A stretch of 64,000 nucleotides of DNA from assembly GCF_036370855.1 (NCBI RefSeq), contig NC_088101.1:34248585-34312584 (forward strand), in the 5' to 3' direction. A program made the translations under genes and the position numbers. The notes under the pieces are model-generated. The model did no database searches. It was not told where the DNA came from and saw only the letters and a list, made by a program, of their open reading frames with translations. Of this stretch, positions 39,801 through 54,800 are shown one piece after another. Each line of letters begins with the position of its first letter. The first letter of the stretch is position 1. The stretch is from Dromaius novaehollandiae (taxonomy: Eukaryota; Chordata; Aves; Casuariiformes; Dromaiidae).

Positions 39801-42800
39801 ACAGGTGCTTTTTAAAATATCTGTTTCCCCTGACTTTACAAAACACACAGATCCTTACTGGTTAAACCTAGGTTCATTACTAGATTATCTAGCTTGATTT
39901 CCTGTGTGTCGCAGGACTGCTAAGCGTTAGCCAGCTACCTGTATACTGAGCCAAATAATCTGTGTTTTACTAAAGCCAGAAAGGTATTCTATCCCAAACT
40001 GAAGACTAAGAGTGAAGAATCCAACAGTGACACTTGTATTTTTTCCCAGTGGTTAGTCAACCTCCTTGTTAAATATTAACACTGTGTTTTCTACCTGCAT
40101 TTGTCTGGTTTCAGCTTCCAGACGTAAATTCCATGTTTTACATCACATCAAAGAGCCCGTTAACATCTAGCACCCTGCAGAGACACTGAAACAACAGGAT
40201 TTGCCAGTCTTCTGTCTGTTCGGACTGAAGAAACCATCTAAAAACTTTCAACCAGCTCCCCACTGATGATGATTTTTTTAATGTGTCTTAATTATGCAAC
40301 TTGTAATTCATTGAGTGCACAGTGCTAGGGGCCTTTTTAAACAGTAATTTGTTTGGTATCAAGCTAGGTATCTTATTAAAAAAACCTAAGTATTTGATAT
40401 CAATCCAATAATTGTTATCACATAAATGATTTACTCAAAGGAAAAAGTGTGATTCGAGAAGACATAGTTCCTATAATTTTTAGAAAGGACTAACATTGTC
40501 TTACTGCTGGTTGCATATTCCAAAATGTATCTACCGAAATAGATCTGCCAGATCAAACTCTCCATAACAACACAGCTTTTCTTTCCATATTTTACAGACA
40601 GGTGATTTGAGAGTGCTCGACTCTGGTTCGAAACAGGCTCCCACCAATATTCCCAGTTAGGCTTAATTAGATCGGATGCTGTGCTGTGTGTATTCAAGAC
40701 CCTGCGACTCTGAGACATCTAAAACAAGTAGAACTAAGTATTTGATTAATATTTAAACACAGCAAAACTGTCAAATATTGCACCAGATAAGTTTCTTGGG
40801 CAAGATTTCCCTGACAGGATACCAGAAACTGCCACTGAAAGAAGCCACTGATAGTTACTTGTATCCTGAGGGGGAGAATCAGAGCCCTGGAGATCTACTT
40901 AGTTTTCTGCTTTCTGTGCACATAAAAGCAGAATACATAACAAGGTCATGACAGGCCAAAAATAGCAAATCTTCAAGCAGTTGCAATTCAAACAGATATC
41001 AGATCTGCTGGAAAGCAAGCAACTTGACCAGCATGCAGTATTTCTGAAGATCACTACTTCTCCTATAGCATTTTAAATTTTATAACCGTTTTTCAGAAGT
41101 CAAGAAAAACATTAGGTACATACTTTTCAGGGTTTTCCACTTCTTCAGTAACAAAATTGAGGTAAAACCTAGAAAAAAGAGTTACAAAATGTATGATAAG
41201 GGGTTGGTAAATGCTGATTCTGAATTAATTTCCCAAAGAATCGACAAGGTGCTTTTAGTTAAGCAGCGCTGTTAATTACGGCAGAGTCTTTGCAGCCCCA
41301 CCTTTGGATTAAGGAGAGCGTGGGGTTTAATGTTCCCTCATCCTCACATTCGGGAAGCAAAGCTTGCTTTTTAATTCTTGGGAAAGACAATAAGGCAAAC
41401 AAAAAGACAAAAGCTATGTAATGCCTGCGTGGAATGGCATTACGCTTTCTCCCCTGACGTATTGCACAAATGATGGCTAACCCTAATTGTGTGCACAGAC
41501 ACACACAAACAACGTAAAGGCTTTTACATTTCAGGTTATATCAGCAAAAAGTCTTATCAGGGTGCTCAGCAAGGTCTTTTCAGCAACAAGAATAGATGAA
41601 GCCTCAAAAAAAGCTCCTAAAACCAGGATTTTAATGCTAGTGCGATGCATATATAATCGCAAACGCAAGATACTAGTCCTGCATACCCTTGCACAACCCC
41701 CAGAGCAGGTTGCGCTGCGGTTGCGTCCCAGCAGCATGCAAGACACACATACATGTGCGAATTTGCAATAACTCTTCATGGGGCTCAGCCCTGCACACAA
41801 ACCAACCGCAAGCCTCAAGGTCGCTGAACCCACTGTCCTGGGGGAATGAACATCAGGGCTGCGCACCGCTGGGTCACGCGGGGGTGCCTGGATCAAGCTC
41901 GGGCGCAAAGCCACATTTGGGCTAATTGAGCAGACCAGTCAATACAGTGTTTATGCAGGCTTTCTCCTTTTAGGCCAGAAACAGGAAGATAAATGTTATC
42001 TGACCCAGCTTAGTGTTACAGAGGATAAACAGATGATACCTGATCTTGTAGAAAGTCTGCGGGAATTTTTCTCTGTCACAGCTCTTGGAACAGATCTGGG
42101 TTAGCAGAACAAGTTTACACTTAACCACTGAACTATGAGGTTTTGTGACCCAGCATGAAAATCCGTAACGTTAGACTTGCCATCTTACACATCCACCTCA
42201 GCGCCTGTTTCTTTACTTGCCGGTGCCTCAAGCACCTGAAGGGGGGAGGGGTACTTTAAGGGAGAGATGGGTTGTGAGAAGTAAGATATTTAGCTACTTG
42301 TGCCCTTCTTTAATTAGGTGGTCCTGCATCACTCCTGTGATTAATGCAAGACCTATTTCCTTGCATTCTCTCTACTCATCCTTTTTCACCCACCATTTTA
42401 TATACCCAGTAGACTACACTTGCTCTTTGCAGGATGAGCTGACATACATAGGTGATACTAGCCTTGTTTTGTATTTTAAAGTGGTATCATTAAATGTTAA
42501 TAGTGCCATAGGCAAATTCTGCCAGCGTCCTGGGACACAACAGCAATGCTTGCAATGCTCCTTCACATTCAGCTTATTGGATTGATTTAGCCCCCTGCAA
42601 CTGACAGCGCAAGGGTATTGACACTCCACTTAATGGTCTGCTCTGCTGGGCTCCGAGGCAATCAATTTGAGCTGGTGACAGAGACAAATAGGCAGCTTGG
42701 AAGAATCACTAGCCAAATTAGATCTTTTCCTGCTAGTTTCTTTTATAAGTGGCAAATAAAGACCTTGGAAAAAAGTCAGAAGGTGCAAAGGAAAAACAGA

Positions 42801-45800
42801 GAAGATTTTTATTTTAGGGGTTTGGAATATTAGGTGAAAAGGAGAAAGAAATGGGCAAGAAACAACAGAAAAATAACAGTATTTTTGATGTCACATTTTG
42901 CAGTAAGCAAACTCTGCCTCAGTAGTGAATATTAAAGGGCTTTTAAAATTGTCCTCTTACAAACATGTACAGCAAGGGTAATATTTTAAAAGCAAGAATC
43001 CTAACATGTACAGATATGAGAGAGAGAGGTGGTTGTAAGAGGAAGAGGGAGAGAGCAAGGTAGAAACTGTCCATATAATCAGTTCAATTTCTTTGAGGCT
43101 TCAAAATGCCAGGCTCTTTTTTCTATATATATCTATCACAGATAAAGGCTCCAGACTCTCTTGGGTCCCCCCCCCCCCCATTTAATATAAAAGTTCTGTT
43201 CAGTACCTCAGTGTGTATGTTTATAATGCTCTTGCAACCGAGGAGTTACAGACCAGCAGAGAATTCAAATACTCAGCCCATTGTCCCCCCAAAATCAAAT
43301 AAAGCCCTTATCACTCAGCCCTCGTCTTTTGTGCGAGGTAAAGGACCCTACCGCCTGTGAGGCTGCGTAAAGGAAAGGAGAGACCTGCAGACAAAGCTAT
43401 CTCAAAATAAATGCTGCCTGCGCATTGTAGTCTTTCTCCACACTTCTGCTGCAAAGCACATTGGCACTGTGCAGTGTGGAGCCCTCACTAAGCAGGGATA
43501 AATTGTAAGGGAGATGGGAAGGACAGCAGCATCTTTCAAACCAGCTGTCTCCTAGTTTGGCAGAGGAGAGGGAACAGACTTAAAAGCAAGTTCTGAGCAG
43601 GTTACTTGAAGGCAACTTCTCATGCCTCCGCTCACAATGAATAGCACTTAACTTCTGTTGAAGCCACTTGCACTTCTTGTTAAGCAAGGTCCTATCTGTT
43701 AGAGCAAAAGTCATAAGAATACGGGTTTTATCCTTGTTTTGTGGTCTAACTGGTTATAATGGTTCCTTTCTTGCTCTTTAAATACCGCTTTTACAAAGCA
43801 GAAGCTGAAGTCCACACAAGCGTGATGGAGCTCCATAACTTTTTCACAGCTCGTAGATCTGTTTTCCGTGTAATTACTGACTTATTCAACAAAATCAAAG
43901 CTTTATTATCACTTTTAGCCTTTTATTAAAATAGCTAATGAGAATTCAAGAACATTCTTTTCTTGTTGCCTTTATTTCTAATCTTAAGAACAGAAATATG
44001 TCTGTGATTTTTTTTACAGAGCAGTGAGTGTTCACATATTGTTTATTGTAAAAGATTCCTCTTTCCTTAACAGGGCTGCTTGCAGGATAACTACCCAGCA
44101 TATGGAGAAGTGGCAAGATCTCCTCTCACTACATGATGCAGTTTGACATAAGATGTAGAATGTGCTACTCAACTTTTTATAAAAATAAATGCCTCTGTTA
44201 GAGCATATTAGTGTTTGTTTCAGAACAAGTACTTATAGGTTTGAACAACTTACCAGCCTGAGTAAGCATACATTCCTGAATAGAAAGCAAGTGGTAACCC
44301 CATAACACTGGCATCATTCCCTGTAAAGGCATTTTTAAAGTGCTGTGTTTCTCCTGCAAGATCAACAGAAACAATATCGAAAAATAAGCTCTTTGGTCAC
44401 CTACTACTTTAAAACAAATAAATATATCACACTATGGAACATTTAATCACCCAAACAGGTCGCTGACTTCAAGTTCTACCCTTGACCTTAATTTCCAACC
44501 CAACCCTCGCAGCCAGATCCTGCCAGCAATTGTGAAAGGCTTGTGCTTGTGGTGCTCCTAGTCCCGCAAAAGCAGAATTTGACCGATTAGGTTTTTCCAA
44601 AGCATTCTGGGCTTGATGACACTGTTACTGCACTGTTGTCTCCAGCAGTGCCTTACATCAACACGAAGGAGCAGAATGAGCGCTGCAGTTTCCGCTGTGA
44701 AAAACTTCACTTGTTTGTTAACATTTTAACCAGAAGGAATATTGCTAGCATTTCACTTACAGGCAACATTTTTAAAGCAAGCAAAACCCATATCTAAAAC
44801 CTTCCTACCAGTGTAGTTCTTAGCATTTAGTAATTCCCTCCCACATAATATTCATCACTGTGTCTTATACTTTACTAAGAAAGAACTACGTATCCAGAAA
44901 TGCAATCATTTGAGAGTTACCATTTTGAAAATAATGCCTGGCAAATAGCAGGAAGGATGCAGGAATAGGTGATTGCCAAAGACACTTTCCAAAATATCAC
45001 ACTCACTCCGAGTCCTAATATTCAGTAAAGATTGTTTTGAATGTACTTTCAGTGATGGGGTAACATATAGACATATAGACAAAACATGTTATCTCCCCAT
45101 CAGCACACATCCACTCCACCTCAATAAACACAAAGTTTTCCTCCTTCCTAGCATATGAATATTCATAGCTGAACAATGCAACAAAGAGTTTCCACAAAGC
45201 CTGATTAAGAATATAGTTCATTTAATATTGTAACAGACTCTACTGAGGAGGAATTTGCTGGGCACCAAAATCCAAGTTACAAATTTTAATTGTGTGTCTT
45301 TGCAATGACCCTTGAGTCATGTTATTCCATTATTCTTTTACCAGGTGGTCTATGGTTTGTAAGATCTCCCTGCAGTATGCCTGATTTCCTGAGCAGCTAT
45401 AAACCTCTGCAGAAAAGCAGCAGGAAGAAGCAGAATTCATCCAGACCTAAATTAGCAATGGGTCAAATTCTCAACTCTTTAATCAGTTTTTACTCAGCCC
45501 TTTATCAAAATTCCCACTGAAGTGGAGGATTTTGGAGTGAGGGAGGACCGAGGCCAGAGGAAGGTCCCAGTGGGGGATCGGTAATTACTGGCTGAGCCAT
45601 GAAAGGGTGGCAGAACCCAGCCAAATCCAGGTCTGGCCTGCCCCAAAGGTACAGAAAGATGAGGGGCAGATGGGAATGGAGAGAAATCTTGAACACAAAA
45701 GGCAGTGAGAAAACAGGCATTGCAACTGCCAGAAAGAAAGTGAAAAACACGAAAACAGAAACAGTGAATCAGCAGAGCCCTACGTAGGGAAACTTATTTC

Positions 45801-48800
45801 AGAGACTACTGGTAACCACAGAGAGCTGCCTGTGTCCCCGAGAAGCCCTGAGCTCACTGCAGAGCGCAAGCACTGTGCTGTTGACGCAGACTGGAGGCTC
45901 TGTGAAGCACAATAAAAGCACCTCCCCGGGGACTGAACCAACAGTTGTGATAAGTTTTGTTAGATAAAATCTGCCACCAGTTCATTAAAAACTGTTCCCC
46001 TTTCTGACCCTCTGCACTGAATGGCTCCCTCCGCTTTGCGTAGTTATTATCTACCATTACTATAACGTGAATGAGCTGGGGCTTGTCTCCAACTCACAAC
46101 CTCTGCTGCTAGAGCTGCATCAGAAGAGCTTCTTCAGCTAGCTGAGCATATGCCAGCAAAGGGAGTTTTTCTGCCAGCGTTACTCCACCCAGATGACTTC
46201 CACAAAGCCAAGAAAAGGCCTACATAGCCTTATCCATGCAGCTGGCGCGCGCAGAGCGCAGCTTGGGAGGACAGAGGTGTCTGCTCACCCTTCTTGCTCA
46301 TGTGGCAACTTCAACAAAGCTTGTAGAGTAGCCCTGGCCTTCTGAACTCTTCTGCTTTCCTTTCCTAGGCTTGGGTGAGCCCCAAACCTTTAGCTGTATG
46401 TTTTAGTCTTTCACTTGGAAGAAGTAAAGCACACAGGCGCCGTGAGCATCCCAAGAAGTTGCAGCGAGGAAGTCTGTAAAAACAATACCTGGCTAGCTAC
46501 AGTGTCTCTCCCCAAGACACCGCCTTTAACTCATACATTCAACTCTGATAATGAATAACTGCAGCTGTCCCCAGTGACTGATCAGACATTAGCCTTCACG
46601 ATTTACATGACCACAGTGGCAAAGCAGCCTCCAGTGTTCTGACCATTTCACACATTCCCTGATTTTGATCCCCCGACACCACAGACACAGACTAGGACTT
46701 CATGGTGGTGCGGCTAAAGGAGACGTGTTCTGGCTGGAGAGCACTTTCAGGCTGGACCATGCTTTGAAGATGGGCACGCTTCCCGGTCACTGCAACCGAG
46801 TCTGCCCCTTTCCCAGAGTTCACGCCAAATGCCATCTACCCACAGAAAAGCAATCCTGCCGCTCATTTGAAAACGGAGTCTGATCTGAGTAGTCTCATTG
46901 GCATGCTTGAAGGAAATACCAGTTCATCCCAGTGTAGTTCCACTGCTAAACAGTTACTTGACAGCACAGAGCTTCAGTTAAACAAGCAGAGACTAATTAA
47001 GAGATTCTACTGCTATAAGCAGTATTTGGCAGAGGCAGGTGGGGAAAGACTGGGGAGGGTAAAGATAAAAGCACTTTAAAAGCATTTACTTTTCATTTCA
47101 TACCTTTAATTAGCTGGATAACTCCAGGGACTATAATTATCAGAATTGCTACAAGCTTGCAAAAGGTAAGGAAAATCTGAATGCGGGCACTCCAGCTGAC
47201 ACTTGTGCTATTCAGGACCATCACCAACGCTGCAAGGGAGAAAAAGAAAAGTCAGAGAAAAATACTCATGCCACTGAAATCACCGCAAAACTATTCGCCA
47301 ATAGAGAGGCTGCACAAACAGTAGGTTCTGATGCATTAAAGGAAATACCCTAATAACCTTCTCCATCTGCTCCCCTCCTACTTCTCATGTTTCCCTTCCA
47401 GACTCCCTGTGAAACGCATGAGCTGAGCCCCTTTCTGACCCACTGCTCTGCCCATCCATCTCTTCATTCTCTGCCTGGCTCCTTCTGCACCAAATTAAAG
47501 CTTCATTTACTCAGCGTTGCTAGCTGTTGGTCGATGATGGGTTGACAGAACCCTGCCTTGGATGAAAAAAATTAATTGCACAACCCCTGTCACGCCAGAT
47601 TTCTGCATTGGTGCTGGTTTGATTAGAGATTTGCCTTTTCGGAAAACAATAACAATTAATAATCCCATTAAACTTTCTCACCCCCATTTAGGTCCCGCAT
47701 AAATTTGTCACTCACTAGCTCATTTACACCTGCTCCTCTCTTTGCTATTTCTCCTCCGCTAAAGCCACACCAGAGGAGGCACAGGAGGGCCCCAGGCCCA
47801 GTAATGTTCCCCTCCTTGCTGGGAATTGGTAAAGGAGCAGAGACTTTTTACTGCTTGAAAACAAGGGGCAGGTCTGTGCCTCACCAACATGAAGAGACAT
47901 AAGCGAGAAGTGCTATTACATCCTGCCGCCTCAACTCACACGTCCTTCTGGGTCAGTGAGGGCATTTTCTGGCCTTTACTAGAGCATTGACTGACAGGAA
48001 AACAGTAAGTCTTACAATTTTAATGTCACTTATTCTAGCTTATTTAAATGATCACTCTGGCAAAATAGAATAAATAAAACAGTTTGGATAAATGGATGTT
48101 TACCAAATGAATGGAAAACATAGGCCATTTCATTAGATAAAAAAGTCATTTTCCCCTTGGCTACAGAGAAAGGTGGATGTGGTAACACAAGCCTGTTCAT
48201 TGATCTTTTCTTTCCTTCCATAGTATGGAACTAATGAATTAGCTTTTCATCAGAATCCTTCCTTATTTAAAACTCTCTCAAGAGCATTTGTTGATCTGTA
48301 TAATCAGCCATCTCACACATCATGGGACGCATAAAATCACAAGTCAGTGTGTCCCACCAGAGCCTGGAAGCTAGTTTGCGTTAGGTAGCATAGCAAGAGT
48401 TGCAACCCAATTAGCTTTGGTTTAATAGAAAAGTGGGAAAAATTGCAGGTGACCTCCATTCCAGTGTATTTTTAGACATTTTAATTACAATTAAAATCCC
48501 AGAAAAAAATTTCTACAGAGAGTATTTCATGGAAATTTTACCTGGGAAAGCAGGGCTCACACACTTAAACAAACAAAAATTGACATAAACATGCAACATC
48601 ACTGAATTTGTATTTTTCAACAAAAAAGATTTTGAAGGACAAAATGCTTTCCAATTTCTGTATTTTACCCTATTTCAGAACTCAGAGGTCTTTTTTGAGT
48701 CAAAAAAAATCACCCAGGCTTCTGCAAAGTATCACTCAAGATCCAAATACTTTTTTTTTGCTTCATTACTTCCTTGTATATATATACTTGGCAGGGAACA

Positions 48801-51800
48801 GAAAATCCCAGGGGCCTGATTCTCCATTTTATTGTCCCAACATTACCCTGACATAACTTCATTTATATAAGTGTTGAAAGCTTCCTCCAGGTTGCTGCTG
48901 AATATTAGTGCTGACTGATGCTTCCCCTCTTTACTAGGGCTTGATTACAGGGCAAAAAGGTAGGAAAGGTGCTCATATGCTTTATAGCTGCTTAAGCAAA
49001 AGGTATTTAAAATAGCTATTTCACCAACACTGCTTCAGTTATGAAGAAAATTCAGTGCCATAAACAAGCACTGGCTTATTTCAAATTTTCTGGAAAATTC
49101 AGTATATAGTAATTTTCCTTTTCCACAAGACAAAGCTTGTGAGCAGGTTGCATTAAGCATTCTCCATCCCTGACTGCGAGTTCAAGTCAGCAAAACGGTT
49201 CAGCGGAGGCTTTCTGACTGACTGGAGCATGCAAAATGGGCCCTGCAATGATCCGGATTTAATCCGGAAGACGGAGGATGTCCATACCTGCAGTCGGCCC
49301 AGTGCATGGTGCCATTAGGTTCAATGGTGGTCTATAAGAGATCTCGCAGAGCTACATGCTCTAGCTAGCTCAGGTTGCAGAGCTGAGAAGTTCTCAGAAG
49401 ATCTGAGATTTTGAGTCTGAGTTTGTTTTTCCAGAATTTCATTTTATTGGACTGAGCTTAATGGACTATAAGTATTTACAGCTTTATAATATTTAATCTT
49501 TGCAGTTGCATGTGCATGATGGACATTAGTGGGGTTTATAATTACATCATGTATCAGCAGCATACAGGTTATGTTAGTAACCGGACAGTGAAAGGCAATG
49601 GAGGAAAAAGTCATGAAGAAAGTTCAGAGAGGGAAAATGATAAAGCAATTGTGCCAGCATTCAAGGCGGAAGTTGTATCTTGGGTCGAGGGTCATTATTC
49701 AACCACTCTTCTATGAATAGTTTCTTATGGAGACACTTCAAGAAACTCATTGCAGAGACTCTGATACAGAAACACAGCGAAGATCAGAAGGAAGCAGCAA
49801 CTCCCCAGACAAAAGGACAGTAAAAGTGGGACTCGTCTTTTCTAAATTTGCCAACTAAAAGTTAGGCATCTAGTCTCCTTCCATCCTCAGTGAAGAGATA
49901 TATGCCTCCAGAGGGTGATTAACAGCACCTCTTTCTGAAGCCTATCTAAGATGAGATGAGTTGCCTTCAGGACCTCTCTCTCTTTTCTCTCTTTCTCCAC
50001 TGACTATATAGTGAGCATAGGCAATTAGCTCAGACTAAATAGCCACCTAAAAGCGAGACGAATGCTAATCCAGGAAAGCATAGAGGGAGAACAAAATGGC
50101 GTTCATGAACCATCAAACACAACGGTAACACTGATCATGTTGCTTTTCACAATCTTTTTTCCTTCACATAGCCACAGCCGTAAAAGGATAATGAAATCTA
50201 ATGGGAGAAGCAGCAGTAGCATTACATCCTGGCCTACTTTCATGCATACGTACCATTGCCGCAGCAGGGAGCTGCAAGGGGAGCTACCCTCCACTAACTT
50301 GTCAGACTTTTATGGCCATGGCACTCATAAGCAGAAAGAGCCCACACTAAGCAAAAATATCTCAATTTGTGGATTTTAATGCATCAATTAAAATGGAGTT
50401 GCAGGAGGCGCAAAAGCACCCATCAGAGCAGCTTTTGCTACTCCAGCAGCCAAGAGATGTCTTAATTTAACTGCTTGTCTGAAATCTGTCAGCAGGAGAG
50501 TTCAACATCCACAGCATCTGCCTTGCTGGGAAAAAAAGGGAACTAATTATAGACTCACATACACACCCAATTTATGCCAGCAAAACTTTCCAGAATATTT
50601 GCCAGCGAATATTGATAGATCTGTACAGCTGACCTCACTTTTCAAGCATACTATTGTCTCCAACCCTCATCTGTTTTTGTAGCAGACCTCCAAAACAATG
50701 GAAATTTTACATTAGTGTGGTGTCAAATGCCCCAAATATGCACGAATGAGTTTAAAACTTTAAAAGCACGTGTGAGTTGGTAACCTGCTCGAAGCCTCTC
50801 CATTTTTAATAGCTGAAACCTGTTTATCAGCCTTCTTCTGATACACAGACCAAGTAAAAAGATTAGAACTGACTCGGTTAAGATTGCATATCTATTCAGG
50901 TTATATAGCAATAATACAGTTCAATATCTTTACACAGTATAATTTATCCCTCACTGTTATTAATTTATTTAAGCTTACCATTAGGAGTAGAATTAGAGGA
51001 TAGAAATAAAGCAATAAATGAACACAGATTTTTTTTTTGCACAATCACCATGCTTTGCAAAGCTCTTCTTTAATTGAAGAAACTATAAATATGGAGGAGT
51101 CTATCAGCTTTCATTTAAAAAGAGAAATGAATTTCTAAACGTTTCTCCTAAAAGAGAGTGTCTTCAGCATCAGAACAGAGAAAGCCCATGTGCTTACTGC
51201 TTTGCGCCATAGGGCTGTTGTGTCCAAGGATACAAAGCTCCAGCTGAAGCAATTCCCACAGTTGGATATTTAGAAGGCCTCTTCTCTATGCGCACTTTCT
51301 TTTGGAGTTCTTCCCTATGCTGGGGCACAGGTTCCTCTCCTCTACCTGGACACTTACTTTCATAGAAATTATAGTAACTGAATATCTTTGAGACATCTAC
51401 TCTTCTCTCAGGTTTGGTTAAAATGACTGAGTTTAAAAAAATTTACGGCAGACTGACAAATAGACCGAGATATGTATACGCACTGTTTGCCTGGGTTTTT
51501 CCCCCTTGCAGAGATGACTTGAAAAATACAGAGTAAATTAAAGTGATTTCTAAGTTTGAAAAAAACAGGCAGCAAAATCCCACTGCAGCGCAGGAGACTC
51601 AGAAGGCAGGGGGATCTCGAGAGACAAGCCCACAAGCACCCTTTCCTCCATGACCCCTGGGGCCATTGACACATTTGGACCTTTTGTTTCTGAAAAATAA
51701 CTAATCATCTGTGTGGCCCAGTGGAGGGAATCACAATACCCCAGGACAGAAAATTTGCTTGCTCAAAATTGCTCAGGGCAGGTGTGATTTCAAGGGGAAT

Positions 51801-54800
51801 TTTGTCCCCAGCATATGCTTTCCTCCTATACAGCAATAAACCAATACTGAGACTTCCTTAAGAGTCCCCTTCTCCAGAAGGTTCCCGTTTTAGCTCTCCT
51901 CTCATCTACATCACCTCTGCAGCACCGCGGCTCCCACCATACCACAGAGGCACTGAGGTGCAATAGTGGGGGCAGTACGGGCTGCAGCCAGGAGAGGAGC
52001 ATCAGTACCTGCCACTCCCCATCATAATCCCGGTCTCCTCCATCTTTGCAACTCTTGAAAAGGCATGGCACTCCTTGCAGAATCATTAATACCACTCTTG
52101 GCGGTGCACAGAGTCGTTATGCACTATTCCACCTGGCCCAGCCTTACTGCCCAAACCTGGTTTGCTGAGGTGACCGTAAGGAGGAAAGAAAGAACTGTTC
52201 TCCGTATTCATTGTGGGTAAGACATGGAGTAATAGGTTTAAATTGCAGAAAGGGAGGTTTAGGAGGAAAAAAATGAGAAAAGCTTTCTTGAGACAAGGAT
52301 AGGAAAAAAATGGGATACAATACTCAGAGAGATTGTAGAAACTCCCTCACTGGAGGTTTTACGACCAGTTTAGACAAACATCTGTCAGAAAATGTTTAGA
52401 TAAGCTGATTGTGTTTGGGGGCAGGGGATAGCCTGGAGACTTTTCAAAATCTATTCCAGCCCTTTCTTGTGTGATCAGAAATGACAAGGTAAAACTTCAG
52501 AACAAAGTCTCATTCAAGGATGGCGTTTAATGGTGCTTCTTACCACCTTTCTCCCCATGCAATAAAGATAAGAGATATGCAGCAAACACACTGTCATCAG
52601 ACACAGGCAATAGGAGAAGGGATGAGAAACGGATAAGAAGACAAAAGGCACGTCAGCTGACTTTCTGATTAATTTAAAATTTTCAAGGAAAGCAAACGCT
52701 GCCTGTGGCACCATTAAATTGGATTATAAGATCTTTAGGGCTCCAGTATGTCTGTTCGGCCCCAAAAGATCCTAATCTTGCCTATCACTCTGCTTATATT
52801 CATAATACAAAAAATTCATCATAACTGCTACCACAATAACTAATTCAGACAATACCAAAATAAGTCATACACTCTCAGATCCCTGTACCTAAGTGCAGTA
52901 TATGATCAAAAACTACTACAAATTAAACTCCACTGTAACGCACACTGCAAAGAATAAAAGCAAACCCTCATCTCACATATCGCTGTTTTCCCCAGCACTG
53001 TCCCATTCACGATTACAAACTTTCTACGAGAATCTCTAGTTTCTGTGAAACAGCAGCTCATCCTACCTGCTCTGCACAAACCCGCAGTCACCATAGGAAC
53101 AGTCTGCTGTAAACTCCTACCTCCCTTTAGGGTGTAATTATTTCAGCATAACTCCACCCCCCTGCAATGCTACTTCTTTGTTTAATTACTTCATGAAACC
53201 CTGGCTTAGCACACAGATTTTCAATTAAATTAAAAGTAATAAAAACCTATTTTAAATTGTTCACGTATTGTGTTTGAATCACATGCACTTAACAAAACAC
53301 TTTAATGGAGTCCTCACTTCACATTCCTTCTTTCTCAGTGACCTTGAAGTTATTGAACATCTGTTTCACCCTTATCTATTACTAAAATATTTTAGACAGA
53401 TGTAACTATAAAAAGTCATTGACCTCAAAACTCAAGCTCTTAATTCAATTATTCCTGTGAAACCTATAGTTTGTGCATAATTAAGTCAGAAAGAAATGTG
53501 GTCACATACTGATTTTTTTTTAACACTCCTGGTAGAACAGAATTCCTATCAAGAGAACTTCTACAGAAAAAATCGTAGTAACCTGGAGACTGGAAATTTC
53601 AATGTCAATTGAACTCTCTACCCCAAAGAAAGAAAAAGCCGTCTGAACCTATTATGGTGCAAAATTAAAGTGGTCTCTCATGTGCCTTTGATCATTTTGC
53701 ATGTCTTAATTCTGTTTTCCAGTCCTTTTGTTTTGGATGTGTGCACAGACCAAACTGAAAGGAACAGTCTGTTTCTGATTGCTCAGGTCTACTCTGTACT
53801 CTGGTGTGCATGGGGGGGGATCCCTGGTGACCATTCAAAATCTGAAACCATCTTTAGCGCTACACACACCACCCCAGAGTCCCATCCACATCCAGGTTGT
53901 CCTCTCCTTTCACTCAGCCTCACACACTGGCCTGGGTACACTGTAAGGCTGCTGGTCTAGACAGAGCCCCCCTACTTCCACTGGCAGTTGTCCGTTCTCT
54001 GTCTCCCAAAATGGTCCATTTACACAAATTGCAAAGTTAGATAGAGTAGGACGAGCTACTGGTAACACACATGCACTTTCACTGAACTGTACACCCTGCT
54101 CCCAAAGTCAGCTGGGTTTCTGCGCCCTGAGCTGCAAGCACACCCATAGGTTTGTGTTGCTGTGCAGGACAGGGTGGGACCTGTGAAGATGGTTTCATGT
54201 TGCCTGTGGGCCAGTCAAGAGAAGTACATTACTTCTCCGTATTGCACTTGGCACACAATTGCCTCTTAAAACAGAAGCACTGCAAAGCCCTTCAGATCGA
54301 GTAATTGTTCCCCATATCTCTGGCACTGGCTCACCGTCTCTTTAGGGACTGAAATTGCTTCCACCAAAGTAATGAGAGTCCTGCCGTTAATTCAAGTGGC
54401 AACAGAATGAGGCTTGGCAATAGATATTCCCTGCCATTAAGAAGCTCTGCCATTTTTTCACTACTGCGTATGCTCACAAACACACATATCCAGGCAAAGC
54501 ATCGTGCTGATGCCCTTGGCACTGAATGCACAGTCATTCTGTAATAAGTCACATCAGATGACTACCTGTTCAGCGTGTGATTATTTATTTTTTAGTTTAC
54601 ATCATCTTTACTCTCCCCTAAAATTGGATACTTACTGATACCAACAGCTGTAATAAGTTTAATTGCAAGTTCTGGGATCTCACACTGCATAAAGAAGGGT
54701 TCCAAAATATAGCGTCCAAATGCCAACGATATCACTGCTGTGGCAGCAGGGCTAGGATAAAAAGTAAAAACAAACAAAAAAATCACAAAATTAATCTACA

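Larger units (their letters stand above)
15102..41123 (-). other. SLC7A11: SLC7A11 intron 6 (26 kb)
   Basis: This is the largest intron, 26022 bp, GT...AG, phase 2. It has no credible gene. Contents: a 20-bp tandem repeat (15582-15621), a MIR-like SINE (15853-16044), A- and TA-rich tracts (19525-19564, 20020-20100, 20935-20964), a 20-bp perfect palindrome (27253-27272), a 19-bp tandem repeat (29414-29454), a (CAAA)n array (38374-38413) and a CpG island (about 39138-39396). Overlapping open frames at 32514-33340 are unexplained and probably chance. Confidence 0.85.

Noticed and set aside
40626..40637. GGTTCGAAAC resembling a tRNA B box
   Set aside because: No matching A box or cloverleaf arms in the preceding 60-80 bases on either strand.
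45460..45530. Resemblance to an ancient amniote repeat (CAAAATTCCCACTGAAGT)
   Set aside because: Too short and diverged to assign without a library search.
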